Shown piece by piece: positions 1 to 10,700 of a DNA stretch of 64,000 nucleotides (position 1 is the stretch's first letter; every line of letters starts with the position of its first letter). The stretch is from Delphinapterus leucas. Its lineage: Eukaryota; Chordata; Mammalia; Artiodactyla; Monodontidae. Under the pieces are notes generated by a model. That model was not told where the DNA came from. It made no database searches and worked only from the letters and a program-made list of their open reading frames with translations. The stretch spans positions 3,426,757 through 3,490,756 of the forward strand of contig NW_022098049.1 in assembly GCF_002288925.2 (NCBI RefSeq). Direction: 5' to 3'. Both the position numbers and the translations under genes were made by a program.

Positions 1-24
1 TCAACAATTAAGAAAACTGACCAA

Positions 25-143
25 GGGACTTCCCTGGCAGTCCCGTGGTTAAGACTCTGTGCAGGGGCCATGGGTTCGATCCCTGCTTGGGGAACTAAGA
101 TCCCCACATGCTACATGGCCTGGCCAAAAAAAAAAAAAAAAAA
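25..143 (+). repeat. Short CHR-type tRNA-derived SINE
   Basis: Starts gggacttccctggcag, has a tRNA-like B box (ggttcgatccc) and ends in an A-run. It is flanked by imperfect repeats of aaaactgacc / aagactgacc (from 14 and from 144), a target-site duplication. Short CHR-1-like form. Confidence 0.85.
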
Positions 144-496
144 AAGACTGACCAAAAAGTAAGAAAATTAAGAATTTAATGACCAAATAGACAGCTTTGG
201 ACAAGGATATGTGAATGAGGACTAATGTTACAAGTGGTCAGTTTATTAAGATGTTTACATCAATGCCACTTTTGAGTTCCTCTGTAGCCACAGCAAAACA
301 TTCCTCAATGCCTGTCACACATTTCTAAAGTTCACCCACGTGATGAGCTACCTACTGTAGGTATCTATTACCTGGAAGCTCTGTATAACCCTTCAGGGTT
401 TTCTTTTTTCCTTTTGGAAGTTTCTATCATTGATTCACAATTTGGAAATGTCTTCATTTACTGGGATGCTGTGGCAGCAACTGCTGGCTCCTCAAC

Positions 497-830
497 AGTA
501 CTTCCCACTCACCTGCTCCTTTCTTATTCTAGAGGACAAAACATTCAGATCCTAACTTTCCCTCCCTTGAAGCCAGGTTAGACATGTGACTCACTTGTGA
601 CCGATGAGATAGAAGAAGTCTATGGTAGAACTTTTAGGAAATATTTTTTTTTCTCCAGCTACAAGGAGAGAGGCATGTCAAGAGAAATTTCTCTTGTTGC
701 TCTGGCTATCCCCCTTCTTCTTGCCTTTGAGTGTGTTCCAATGAATATTTGATGCCTGAAGCTGCAGTAGCCACCTTGAGACCATGAGGTAACAGGCCTA
801 AGAGAAAAAAACGCCAGGAACTTGCAGACT
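497..830 (+). repeat. LTR-like ancient repeat, uncertain class
   Basis: Phrases such as 'gccaggttagacatgtgactc' (split here from a longer match) and 'ctggctatcccccttcttct' resemble the body of MLT1-type (ERVL-MaLR) solo LTRs. The element is badly decayed and its edges are guesses. Confidence 0.3.
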
Positions 831-999
831 GTGGTGCAGAAGGAAAGAATCTAAATTCTTATTGATCTTACTGATTCCTTGATTCAACTGTGGCACTACC
901 TACCTCTGTAATCCTTGTTAAATGGACTGCTTTACGGTTTACCTAATGTTAATTGGGTTCTGGATTATATGCAGGTGAAAGCATTTCCAATGATACAGA

Positions 1000-1150
1000 T
1001 TCACTTACTCAACAAATATCTACCCAGTGCCTACTATGTGCCAAGCACTGTTTTAGGACCTGAGGCTACCGTAGTGAACACAACTAACTTCCTGCTTTCA
1101 TGAAGCCTACATACTGTTGGGAGTGGGAAAGAGATAAACAAATAAACATA
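1000..1150 (+). repeat. L2/MIR-age repeat fragment
   Basis: Contains 'gtgcctactatgtgccaagc' followed by text of the form '...gtagtgaacacaac...cttcatgaagcctacatac', a common ancient mammalian interspersed repeat phrase. Fragment only. Confidence 0.5.
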
Positions 1151-1299
1151 TTACATATCAGGCTTTGATAACGCTGTAAAGAAAAGCATGACAAAGGGAT
1201 GGAGCATGTGTTATTTTACATACAGGAGTGTGTAAAAGCCTCTCTGGTAAGATGATATTTGAGCAGAGGCCAGAAGCAAGTGAGGGATCAAGCAGTAAG

Positions 1300-1745
1300 G
1301 GTATCTATAGCCCCTAAGATGGTCCCCAATGACCTCCACCTTCCTATTCATTCCCTGAGTGTGACTTACTGTCTCCCATCTAAAGAAGGGAATAGGGCAG
1401 ATGTGAAAGATACCATTTCTGAAATGAGATTGCAAAAAAGACTGTGACCTCTGGCTTGGGAGCCCTTTCCAGCGTGTGTGTCTTGGGAGAAGCAAGTTGT
1501 TAGGTTGTGAGACAGCCCTGTGGAGGAGCCCTTGGGACGATGGAGAAGTCTGCCAACCACCACTTGAGTGAGCTGGAAAATGGATCCCCCCAACCCCAGT
1601 TTGTGTTCACAGCACAGCAACCTCCCAAGAGCCCCTGAGCCAAAGGCACCCAGCTAAGCCACATAGCTGATTCCTGACCACAAATGTTAATAAGACAATA
1701 AATGCTTATTGTTTTATAGCCACTAGGTTTGAGGGTAATTTGTTA
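1300..1745 (+). repeat. MLT1-like solo LTR (ERVL-MaLR)
   Basis: The order of phrases matches an MLT1 LTR: 'tgacctctggcttgggag', then 'ccaaccccagtttgtgt', 'gagcc...cacccagctaagcca', a polyadenylation-like 'aataaatgcttattgttt' and the closing 'gggtaatttgtta'. It is an old endogenous-retrovirus-related solo LTR with no coding content. Confidence 0.6.
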
Positions 1746-2665
1746 GTTTACTGATAGTGATCTAAGAGAAGGGCATTCCAGGAAGGGGTTACAAGTAAGT
1801 ACTACCGGACAGAAGCAGAGATAGGGGAGGTGGAGTTGGGTCCCATAGCAGAGATTACTGAGAAGCCACTACAGTTGTCCACAACTCTCTCTCATGAGGG
1901 TTGTGTATAATACACATTAAGGCATAAATTAGTAACAAGTGTGTTCAGTTTTCTCTGTGACGCTTGCTTGTTAAGACACGTTGATCTCTAACAGGCTGAA
2001 TTTCAGATAATTTCATTCCATTTTTCCCACTGAAAAGGCCTGCCTTGGAAAATAAGACAAGTGAGAAAATAAAGGAAAATGAGAACAAAAGTCACCTGAA
2101 GTCCTCTGAAGACCACTAAACTAACCCAGGTCTCAGGAGGATGAAACTTTAGACTCAATTCAGAGGAGGGAAGGCTATGATGAACAGGTCTAACTGCTAC
2201 CATTTGGATATCAAGATAGGACAGACAATGTGGCCAAAGAGAAAACAGCTTAAAGGAAGGCAACATGACCTGCCTTCTTTCCCAGCAAACAGACAGACAG
2301 GTATACTCAGCGCCTGCACGCACGTGGTCAGGGAGGCTTAGGCCTGGGATAATGACTTAAGTTAAAATTCTTGTGTGTCCAAGTCTTATTTTAATCCTTT
2401 TTACCTAAGAGTTACACTGCAGGCAACTTTCAAAATATTATTTGGCTAAAGTCTTTGGTAAATAGCCTCACTGTTGGCTGAAAAACTGGTCCTAAAGAAC
2501 AGAATCTAAGAAGCATAATTAAAGATGCCTAATCATGCTGCAGTGAACTCAGAGGTAGGTGGCTTTATAGAAGATGTTAAGACTTAGTTGAGATTAAAAA
2601 AAAATTCACTCTAGAATGAGATGCAAATAAACATGGTAGAAGAAGCTATATTAAATCTTCCTTTT

Positions 2666-2917
2666 TTTTTAATTGGGGTATAGTTGCTTTACAATGTTGT
2701 GTTAGTTTATGTCGTTCAGAGAAGTGACTCAGCTATATGTATACATATATCCCCTAATTCCCTCTTTTTTGGATTTCCTTCCCATTTAGGTCACCACAGA
2801 GCACTGAGTAGAGTTCCCTGTACTATATAGCAGGTTCTCAGTAGTTATCTATGTTATACATATTAGTGTATATATGTCAATCCTAATCTCCCAGTTCATC
2901 TCTCCCCCGCCCCCAAC
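2666..2917 (-). mobile_element. L1 3' end, 5'-truncated, with TSD
   Basis: A T-rich start followed by 'aattggggtatagttgcttt' is the reverse complement of the tail of artiodactyl/cetacean L1 3' UTRs. It is bounded by identical 13-bp duplications aaatcttcctttt at 2653-2665 and 2918-2930. No ORF remains. Confidence 0.85.
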
Positions 2918-3689
2918 AAATCTTCCTTTTAGAGGTTCTGCTGGTGCTAGGGATGAAGACAACTCATAAAGACCAGCTTTCTCAGTAGAGGCTCTTACTA
3001 TTTGACATGCAATGAAACCAGAGATCCCACTCAATTTCCTAATTTTGTTTTTACAAGGCACCCAGAAAAGTGGTTGTAACTTCATTTTCAAGAATTTGGT
3101 ACGGAATTATGATTTTTAGTTTGGAAAGTAATCCTAGACAAAAGACAACATGCCTTCAAGAATAAAGCATGGCACCATCATACCAATTACCCAATGAGTA
3201 CAGAACTGAATTCTGAAAATTAAATTGCCCTGGGAAGAACCACTCTTTATCCTACTCAGAGGACAAAAGAAGACTGATCTATTTTAATCCTTTTATAAAA
3301 CCGCAGTTCCATAAAGAAAGAAGCACTGGTCTCCACCAATCCGTTATCAGGAACAAACTATAGCGGTTGTTGATCAAAAGGGACCGGCATATCTCTTCCA
3401 GAAAAGTTCTAAAATAAGCCTAATCGCTCTAGTCTGAGAATCCTGAAAAAGAAAGAAGAAAAACCGGAAGGTGTTCCCTGTTGTGGGCAAAGGCAGTAAA
3501 GCCTCTCTCTCCCCCTTCTCCCAGCAACTCCTAGGCTGGAGGAAGCTCCACGCACTTGGAATCAATCAGGAGAACCGGTTCCATTACCGGCTCTGTGTTT
3601 TTTAGTTTTTTTAACTGTACGACCACAGACAAATTAGGCCCCTCGAAACTATTCTTTGAAATTCAAAGGACTTTGGCATGTCGTACATA

Positions 3690-3800
3690 GGTGGGGGAAT
3701 TAAGGTGCAGAGAGGAGCAATGATTTGCCCAAACTCACAGCCCGTGGTAGAACTGGAATTCAAACCCGGGTCCGTCAGACCGTAGAAGTTTCCACCAACC
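3690..3800 (-). repeat. MIR fragment
   Basis: 'aaggtgcagagaggagcaat' through 'gaattcaaacccgggtc' is the reverse complement of the MIR core and tRNA-like half. It sits at the left edge of the promoter region. Confidence 0.65.
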
Positions 3801-4138
3801 ACTCAGGTTTCTGGAGAGTAAATGGAGAAATGACGACGTCCACAGAACATTGCTCCCGGAAACTTGGAAGGCTCAGATGCAGACTAAGCAGCTGAACATC
3901 ACTTCCTAAAGCGCCAAAGAGGTGTGGAAAATTGTTTCCACCTGAGTGGAGGAGATGCAGAGCCCGGACTGCAGCAGCAGCTCCAGGAAAACCCTCAGTC
4001 CTCCACGCCAGGCTCCCCCATCCAGACCCCACCCCATGCCGCAGAAGCCCCCACCAAGGCCAGCGCGGCCCAGCCCTGGGGCGGGGGAGGGGACGGAGGA
4101 CGTGAAGGAGTGGGCGCGCGCACACCGCCCCTACTCAC

Positions 4139-4370
4139 CTGTCACGCGGGCCGCGCCAGGCCGCACGCGCAGGGCCGGCGGGCGCACGCAGAGTCAGCTC
4201 CCCGGCCACCACCCCCTCCGTCTCCGCAGGGGTTCCCTTCTACCCCCAGCCCTTATCCACAGCCGGCCAGACCCCGGCTTCCGCCCGGGGCTCCCTCAGC
4301 CGTCACATGACAAAGGGGCGGAGAGCGGGGCGGGGCGTCATGTGACCGCTCGCCGGCGACGACTGATGAC
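4139..4370 (-). other. WASHC5: Presumed non-coding exon 1 of WASHC5 (strumpellin)
   Basis: Read on the minus strand, the island ends in a consensus donor CAG|GTGAGT, with the last exon base at 4139. This is the orientation and distance expected for WASHC5, whose product strumpellin is a core subunit of the WASH complex that activates Arp2/3 on endosomes. In human the two genes start only tens of bases apart, head to head. The 5' boundary given (about 4370) is an estimate placed between the two opposed genes. No WASHC5 coding sequence is visible in the window; its start codon should lie in exon 2, beyond position 1. The assignment rests on synteny knowledge plus the donor, not on protein similarity. 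Confidence 0.55.
4302..4346. promoter_or_regulatory. Inverted pair of M-box/E-box sites flanking GC boxes
   Basis: GTCACATGAC (4302-4311) and its exact reverse complement GTCATGTGAC (4337-4346) flank a 25-bp spacer holding two GC boxes. The core TCACATGA/TCATGTGA matches the M-box recognised by MITF/TFE and USF-type bHLH-zip factors. Site identity is read directly; factor occupancy is inferred. Confidence 0.6.
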
Positions 4371-4389
4371 GCCTGAGCCCGCGCTCGCC

Positions 4390-4484
4390 GTTTCAGCGAC
4401 AGGGGAAGGGAGTTAAGGAAGTAGTTGGGGGTCCTGGTGTGGGAAGTCTGGGCGCAGCCAGACGGAGCTACATCGGGCAGCCAG
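4390..4484 (+). other. NSMCE2: NSMCE2 exon 1, non-coding 5' UTR
   Basis: The exon ends at 4484 in the donor CCAG|GTAAGG. Its 3' half (catcgggcagccag) agrees with the untranslated first exon of mammalian NSMCE2 as I recall it. The 5' end is not defined by sequence; 4390 is a working estimate downstream of the M-box/GC-box cluster. It would splice to the acceptor before 11525, leaving a 5' UTR that continues 14 nt into exon 2 before the ATG. Confidence in the donor is high; confidence in the start is low. Confidence 0.65.
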
Positions 4485-4706
4485 GTAAGGCAAGAGCGGG
4501 GCATGGTGATGGGGAGGGTGATGGGAGGTGTTGCCTCCCTCTCGGGCTCTTCGCCGGTGCCCCGAGCTACGGTCTGTGGACCTGTGTTATGGTCTTGGTT
4601 CTTTTCACGCCACAGCAATGAGGCTGGGGCGGTTTACCTCCCTCTCCAAGACGCCATCTCTCCATCCTTGGGCTCTATGTGTGTGGGGCAAAGATCACGA
4701 ATTCTT

Positions 4707-4950
4707 TTTTTATTTTTTATTGAAATATAGTTGATTTACAATGTGTTAATTTCAGGTGTACAGCAAAGTGATTCAGGTAAATATATATGTATAATTATAT
4801 ATATATATAGAGAGAGAGTGATTCAGGTGAATGTGTATATATATATTCCTTTTCAGATTCTTTTCCTTTATAGGTTATTAAGATATTGAATATAGTTTCC
4901 CGTGCTATACAGTAGGACCTTGTTTTGCCTGTTTTATATATAGTAGTGTG
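4707..4950 (-). mobile_element. L1 3' end with TSD and internal AT/GA microsatellite
   Basis: T-rich tail complement followed by 'attgaaatatagttgattta' and 'gtgctatacagtaggacctt', in antisense L1 3' UTR order. It is flanked by exact 15-bp duplications agatcacgaattctt at 4692-4706 and 4951-4965. A TA/GA microsatellite (about 4779-4815) separates two copies of 'agtgattcaggt'. Confidence 0.9.
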
Positions 4951-5314
4951 AGATCACGAATTCTTGATCTAAATAAATCTGGTTTGAGCCGGCTTTCAAA
5001 GCAGGGCCTTGGGCAGATCGTTTAAATAAACTCTCTGGGCGTCAGTTTCCATTTCTCTCCTATAAATGGTTGTGAGGATTAACGATAATGAGAACGAATT
5101 GTAGGGGCATCAGTTTATGGCTTGCTATAGGGAACCTAGAAATGGTGGTTTCTGTTATTGATGTAGCTCTGCCGAATCTTTATTGGTCACCTATTTTGTG
5201 TGAAGAGCTGTTCTATGTTACGTGGAATCTGTCAGAATTCTAGTTTAAGTTGCTCCCAGGGTGAAAGAGTGGCAGATATGGGAGCAGGTAGTTATGATGG
5301 TTTTTAAAATAGAA

Positions 5315-5352
5315 CGGGGTGGGGGGGGAGGGGGAGAGAGAGAGAGAGAGGG
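5315..5352. repeat. G-rich and (GA)n simple repeat
   Basis: A run of G followed by about ten GA dinucleotides. Confidence 0.9.
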
Positions 5353-5599
5353 ATAGTGGTAGCATGAAGGAGAGAACAAGCAACTGAGAGGGCTTCATAA
5401 AGATGTAACCTTGCATATTGGAAAAGAAGATACAGTTATGGCTGAACTTGTATAGGGCCCTGTGGATTTAAAGGAGGTCAGCACAGTATCTAAATTATTT
5501 GCTCTGTGCTTACCACTTGTACAGAAAGATGAGAGGAGTATTTTTATTTTTATATTAGCTAATAATTGGCCTCACCTACAGAGAATCTTATAAACCTGC

Positions 5600-5970
5600 T
5601 CTGGTCTGAATGTTTGTGTCCTCCTCCTACCCCCACCCCCCAATTCATATGTTGAATTCCTAAAGCCAGTGTGATGGTATTAAGAGGTAGAGCCTTTGGG
5701 AAGAGCTTAGGTCACGAGGATGGAGCCCTCCTAGTAGGCTTAATACCTTTATAAAAGAGGCTCCGGAGAGCTCCCTTGCCCCTTCTACCATGTGAAGACA
5801 CAGAGCTAGAAGGCCCTGGCCATGAATCACCAGAAGAGGGTCTTCACCAGAATGCGACTATGCTGGTGCCTTGACCTTTGGACTTCCCAACCTCCAGAAC
5901 TGTGAGAAATGTTTTTGTCGTTTATACGTTACTGTGTCTGGTATTTTGTTACAGCGGCACCAACAGACAA
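5600..5970 (+). repeat. Ancient interspersed repeat (class uncertain)
   Basis: 'ctggtctgaatgtttgtgtc', 'attcatatgttgaattcct', 'ataaaagaggctccggagag', 'ctccagaactgtgagaaat' and 'ggtattttgttacagc' occur in the order of a well-known mammalian repeat. The reverse complement of the same family occurs at 6455-6815. Probably LTR- or DNA-transposon-derived. Confidence 0.6.
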
Positions 5971-6121
5971 AGACAAGGCCTGTTAGGGAAGGCAACATAA
6001 CATGCTAGGGAAAAGCTCAGGAAGTGCATAACCTTGTTTTAAACTTTCTTTGAGACCATAGGTACAGAGAACAAAACAGTCACAGTTCCCTGGGGAAGGC
6101 TCCAAAGGGGGTTAGTTTAAA

Positions 6122-6195
6122 CCAGGGTTTCTCAACCACTGCACTGTTGACATTTGGTGCCAAATAATTCTTTGCTGTGGGGGGCTGTCCTGCGA
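6122..6195 (+). repeat. hAT-like DNA transposon fragment
   Basis: 'ggtttctcaaccactgcact' through 'tgtggggggctgtcctgcg' is a typical non-autonomous hAT phrase. The same family appears reversed at about 20205-20410. Confidence 0.55.
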
Positions 6196-6454
6196 ATTAT
6201 GTACTTAGCTGTACTTAGTGGGAGAAATAGGGAAAAGTGTGTTTAGTCCATCTTTCGCCTCCAGCCATTCTCTTTGCTCCTCGATCTGAGTCGTTCCTCT
6301 TGATAGTGCAGAATTAACAGATGAATGTTTTCCCCACCTCTCTGCAAGTGTAAAGTTTCATTGGAGTAATGTGAATTTTGCATTCATATAAGGATGGCTA
6401 CCATGTAGTAGACACTTTACATTTATCCTGGATTACATTAATCCTTATATACAC

Positions 6455-6815
6455 TGTGTCGTAGTCAGCTCAGGCTGCTATTAAAAAAATACCATAGACT
6501 GGTGGCTTAAGCAACAGAAATTTATTTCTCACAGATTTGGAGACTGGAAGTTGGGGACCATGGTGCTGGTATGGTTGGATACTGGTGAGAGCTCTCTTCC
6601 TGGTTCGTAGACAGCCACCTTACTGTATCTTTTCATGGTGGACAGAGAGAGCAAACCTTGGTGTCTCTTCCTCTTCTAATGACACTAATCCCATCATGAG
6701 GGCTCCCCCCTCATTTAAACTTAATCAACTCCCACAGGCTCCATCTCTATATGTCATCACATTGGGAGTTAGGGTAAACATAAATTTGGGGGGGACAAAG
6801 TTACCTCAGTGTTCT
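6455..6815 (-). repeat. Ancient interspersed repeat, inverted copy of the 5600-5970 family
   Basis: 'cgtagtcagctcaggctgct', 'accatagactggtggcttaa' and 'catcacattgggagttaggg' are the reverse-oriented phrases of the same family. The open frame across 6537-6899 is fortuitous. Confidence 0.6.
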
Positions 6816-6985
6816 CCATACTTGAATTATTTGGGGTGCTTCATAAAAATACAGTTTCCTCAGTGTCCACTAGAGACTGATTCAATAGGTCTGAGATAGT
6901 ATCCATTAATAACTGTATTTTTAGTAAGTATTTCAACTGATTCTTAAAATCAGACAAGTTTGAGAAAACTACAAAATTTAATTTA

Positions 6986-7296
6986 GGGGACTTCCCTGGT
7001 GGCGTAGTGATTGAGAATCAGCCTGCCAATGCAAGGGACGTGGGTTCGAGCCCTGGTCCAGGAAGATCCCACATGCCACGGGGCAACTAAGCCCCTGCTC
7101 CACAACTACTGAGCCCGCGTGCCACAGCTACTGAGCCTGTGCTCTAGAGCCCGCGCTCCACAACAAGAGAAGCCACCGCAATGAGAAGCCCGGGCACCAC
7201 AACGAATAGTAGCCCCCACTCACTGCAACTAGAGAAAGCCCGCGCACAGCAACGAAGACCCAACGCAGCCAAAAATAAATAAATAAATTTATTTTA
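6986..7296 (+). repeat. Full-length CHR-2-type SINE with TSD
   Basis: tRNA-like head (ggacttccctggtggcgtag, then ggttcgagccc), the long 'caactactgagcccgcgtgc' body, and an A-rich end with (AAAT)n. The duplication aaaatttaattta flanks it (6973-6985 and about 7298-7310). Confidence 0.95.
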
Positions 7297-7319
7297 AAAA
7301 ATTTAATTTATTCTTATAA

Positions 7320-7420
7320 TAATGCTGTGAGATAGATGTGATTATCTCCTTTTTACACGGGAGCAAACTGAAGATAGAGAAGTTAAGCAACTCAACCAGA
7401 GTGATGCAGTTTTAAGTGGG
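7320..7420 (-). repeat. MIR fragment
   Basis: Reverse-oriented MIR core: 'gattatctcctttttacacg', 'gaagttaagcaactcaacca'. Confidence 0.55.
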
Positions 7421-7544
7421 GTGGACAAGGTGGAATTTCCAGGCATTCGTGTCCAAGGTCAGTTCACTTATGCGCTATTCTGTATTGCTGCTCACAGTAT
7501 TGTATGATTAACTTGATGGTAATATTTGCTCTCATTGTAAAAGA

Positions 7545-7770
7545 TTATATGCCAGACATTATTCTGAGTGTTTTGTTATACGTATGAACTCATTCAGTCC
7601 TCCCAGTAATCCTTGAAGTTGGCACTGGATCATGCCCATGTTGCAGAAAGGAAAAGTGAAGCATTGAGAGGTTAAATAACTTGCCTAAAGTTATTCAGCT
7701 ACTTAATTGGCAAAATCAGGCTTCAAGCTCATGTAGTCTGGCTCCAGAGGCTACAGTGTTTAACCCCTAC
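7545..7770 (-). repeat. MIR element
   Basis: 'tgccagacattattctgagt', 'aactcattcagtcctcccag', 'gttaaataacttgcctaaag' and 'ctccagaggctacagtgttt' follow the MIR reverse complement almost end to end. Confidence 0.8.
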
Positions 7771-7945
7771 TAGAGTTTTTAGTCATTAACCCCTACTAGT
7801 ATCACCTCCATATTCTACTCTATAATGTAACTAATGTTTATTTTTAATATAAACATGTTTCATGTTATCTTTAAGTAAAATTAATATTCCAGGAAGATGT
7901 ATCATGTTCATACTGTGGCTTTACTCCATCTGGCTTACCCCCTGG

Positions 7946-7976
7946 TGTGTGTGTATATGTGTGTGTGTGTATACAC
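7946..7976. repeat. (GT)n microsatellite
   Basis: Interrupted GT/AT dinucleotide run. Confidence 0.85.
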
Positions 7977-7995
7977 TTTGATAATTGTGTTTCCA

Positions 7996-8856
7996 GAACA
8001 GTGCTATCCAATGCAGTAGCCATTAGGCACATGTGGCTATTTAAATTTTTTTTGATTTTGCGTTATTTTAATATAGCAAAGCATTGACGAGAATAATAAA
8101 TAGGCAACTTATTTGATAAATTTGGTTTTATAAAAATATTTGTTGAACAGAGTTGCTTGAAAAGAGGCAAAAAGACAGTATGTAAAAATATTAGTGATGA
8201 AATATTTACATATATCTATTTCAAAAATTAGAATAGAAAATATTCTCCATCTAGAAGCATTACTTCTGAGATTACCAGGTTCCCTGGCACCTGTAGTGTT
8301 TCACAATTAAAAAAAAATCATGGTCTTCAGAGAACAGTCATATGAAGGTGCCAACAGTTTCACATTCATATCATGACATGCAATTTTGAAGAGAATCATG
8401 GGAAATTCTATGAAAAATTAAAATAATAAGACCACATTGAGATAATATATCTTCAGAAAAATACTAGTGTCACAGTATTAAAGACAGAGATGGCTAATAA
8501 ACTGATTAATGAATGTAAATATGTACCAAGAATGACAGTTTCTTTTTTTTTTTAAAGTTTTGGTAATCAATATAAAAAGATTTCTAAATCTGTTTTAATG
8601 CATGTAGTTATATGCTACTATTATTTTTTAAAAGTGTAGTTGACTTCCAATATGGCTATTTAAATTTAAATCGATTAAAATTAAATAAAATTTAAAACTC
8701 AGTCACGCTAATCACATCAATAGTCATGCTATTATGACTCTCAGTAACCACTGCTAATCAATAGTCACACGTGCCTAATAGCTTCTGTATTGGACAGTGC
8801 AGATTATAGAACATTTTTGTCATGGCAGAAAGTTCTATTAGACAGTGCTGCTCTAG
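7996..8856. repeat. hAT-like DNA transposon with inverted ends
   Basis: The left edge reads 'cagtgctatccaatgcagta'; the right side reads 'ttggacagtgcag' (8792-8804) and again 'agacagtgctgctctaga'. These inverted phrases are the ends of the 'cagtgctgtccaatag' family. The interior is AT-rich without a transposase frame. Either one long or two adjacent copies are present. Confidence 0.5.
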
Positions 8857-9863
8857 ACAATTTAGACTTACACTAGAATCAAGATTGACTAGAAAACTGA
8901 ATTCTTGAACCATATCGTTTGATCTTTGCAGGATTGTGTTTTTTGAGTAACAGTTGGTGTTATAATAGGTATACCCCCAAATCTAAATGGCTTTGCACAA
9001 TTGAAGTTTTTTATTTCTTTCATGCATGGAGCCTGATTGGTGGGCAGTTTTCCTCCAAGCAGTGAAGTAGGAACCTAGGCTCCTTCCATTTGGTGGTTCT
9101 CTATCTTCAGTATGTGGCTTCTAAGGTCATTGCTTGCCTGTTTCAACCTGACAAATGGGAAAGAGTGTGGAGATAGAGTGCCATTTTCATGGATGGGGCC
9201 TGGAAATGGCTTCTGTTTCACTGCCTTGAATTCAATCATACTGCCACACCTAACTGCAAGGAAGGCTGCAAACTGTGGTCTAGCTGTACGAGCAGGTTGA
9301 AGAGGAAATGGGTTTGGTGGGCACTGAGCTGGAATCTGCCACACGTGTCCTGTCCTTAGCTTACCTTGAGACATAATCTAAGAAACAGTCCTCAGAAGCT
9401 TACTATTACTGTATCGTAAGAATATTATTAAGGACATTTTTCAGTACGATTCTTATTATCTCATACGTGATGATCCATGCTGCCTTGATTGCCATGGAAA
9501 GCCTTATTTTTCTTGAGTTCTTGGCGTACTTTATGGAGAAAGAGAATTCTGTAATTTTCACTTTTTGTTTTGCTTGTCAGGAAATCTCATAGCCAAATTT
9601 GTAGTTACAAATATAGTGCTGTGTAGAATCATAAAGAATCCTAAAGCTTATATGATTACATTCTAAATTTTCTCATGTACTTGGTTTTCCCTTTAATCTG
9701 TTTTTTGGTCCTGATTTTTATGAATTTACATATTTTCCCATCTTATTGCATATGTTTGTGTTTATATTGTGTTAACCATCCCAACTTGTTTGGTGTAATA
9801 AAGTGAGATTGTAAATAAATACTGTCTTTCACCAAAACACACATATTCAAAACACCATTATTG

Positions 9864-10059
9864 TTTTTTTAAAATTTTTTTTTATTGAGGTATAGTTGTT
9901 TTACAATGTCATGATAGTTTCTACTGTACAGTGAAGTAGAGTTCCCTGTGCTATACAGCAGGTTCTCATTAGTTATTTACTTTCTACATATTAGTGTGTA
10001 TATGTCAACCCCAGTCTCCCAGTTCATCCCACCCACCCCCCCACTGCTTCTCCCCTTGT
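9864..10059 (-). mobile_element. L1 3' end with TSD
   Basis: 'ttttattgaggtatagttgt', 'ctatacagcaggttctcatt' and 'tcccagttcatcccacccac' are the antisense L1 3' UTR. Short duplications cattattg lie at 9856-9863 and 10060-10067. Confidence 0.8.
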
Positions 10060-10619
10060 CATTATTGGTTTTTCATTCATATACATGGTCATGTCTTCTC
10101 TCAGTGTGAAATTTTAACACCACAGAAACTCCCAGAAGATAACATAATGAGAACCCTTGTTCCATCATCTGGATTTTAACATCTGTAACATTTTGCCATA
10201 TTTGCTTCAGGTCTTGATTTTTAAGATCATTTAAAGAAAAAAAACAGATAAAGTCCCTGGACCTATAAGGTCTACCTGGACCTTTATCCTTCATTAAGAC
10301 CCTCTATGCTATGTTCCAAAAAATACTTGCTGAATATTTGTTAATTGAATGATTTGAATTGATGACGAGTTGTACTGTGGATGTTTGTAGTAGACTAACA
10401 CCTCAAAAATAGAAATTAACATCTTAAACATCTTCTCTGTGACCTTCCCTTTTTATACCCTGTGTCATTTTTAATGAATCTAATGATTGACAGGCCTGCT
10501 TGTTGAATGAATGGATGAATTTAATGAAAAGGGACCAATAATTGAGAAACTCCTGTAGTAATCCAGTTGTGAGGTAAACATGGTGGCAGTGGAGAGGATT
10601 GGAAGGGCCACAGATACTA

Positions 10620-10700
10620 GACAGCTCAGAGACAGTTAAGCAATCTGTCCATGGGCACTCAGCAGTACAGTGGCAGAACCTGAATTCATGCTCTATCAGT
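10620..10700 (-). repeat. MIR fragment
   Basis: 'agttaagcaatctgtccatg' and 'acagtggcagaacctgaatt' match the MIR reverse complement. Confidence 0.5.

Larger units (their letters stand above)
1..4138 (-). other. WASHC5: Presumed WASHC5 intron 1 (partial)
   Basis: From the donor at 4138 leftwards I see no exon-like open frame and no match to the start of strumpellin. The interval contains a short CHR SINE (25-143), LTR-like and MLT1-like remnants (about 497-830 and 1300-1745), an L1 3' end (2666-2917) and a MIR near 3690-3800. The stretches 145-495, 1750-2650 and 2930-3680 show nothing I can name apart from isolated old repeat-like phrases. If the minus-strand exon is not WASHC5, this is simply intergenic sequence upstream of NSMCE2. 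Confidence 0.5.
4000..4580. promoter_or_regulatory. CpG island / bidirectional promoter NSMCE2-WASHC5
   Basis: This is the only strongly GC- and CpG-rich unique block in the window; the other GC-rich stretches are SINEs. It contains a minus-strand splice donor (CAG|GTGAGT, exon end 4139) and a plus-strand donor (CCAG|GTAAGG, exon end 4484), so transcription leaves in both directions. GC boxes lie at 4315-4321 and 4327-4336, a CRE half-site TGACG at 4367-4371, and paired E-box/M-box-like sites at 4302-4311 and 4337-4346. I see no TATA box at a plausible position. This fits a housekeeping, dispersed-start promoter. In other mammals NSMCE2 and WASHC5 are divergent neighbours. Both exact start sites are unknown from sequence alone. 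Confidence 0.8.

Noticed and set aside
3924..4416. Overlapping open frames of 128 and 156 codons on the + strand and others on the - strand across the CpG island
   Set aside because: GC-rich promoter sequence lacks stop codons by composition. The frames cross the promoter and splice donors, are Pro/Arg-rich, and resemble no protein I know.
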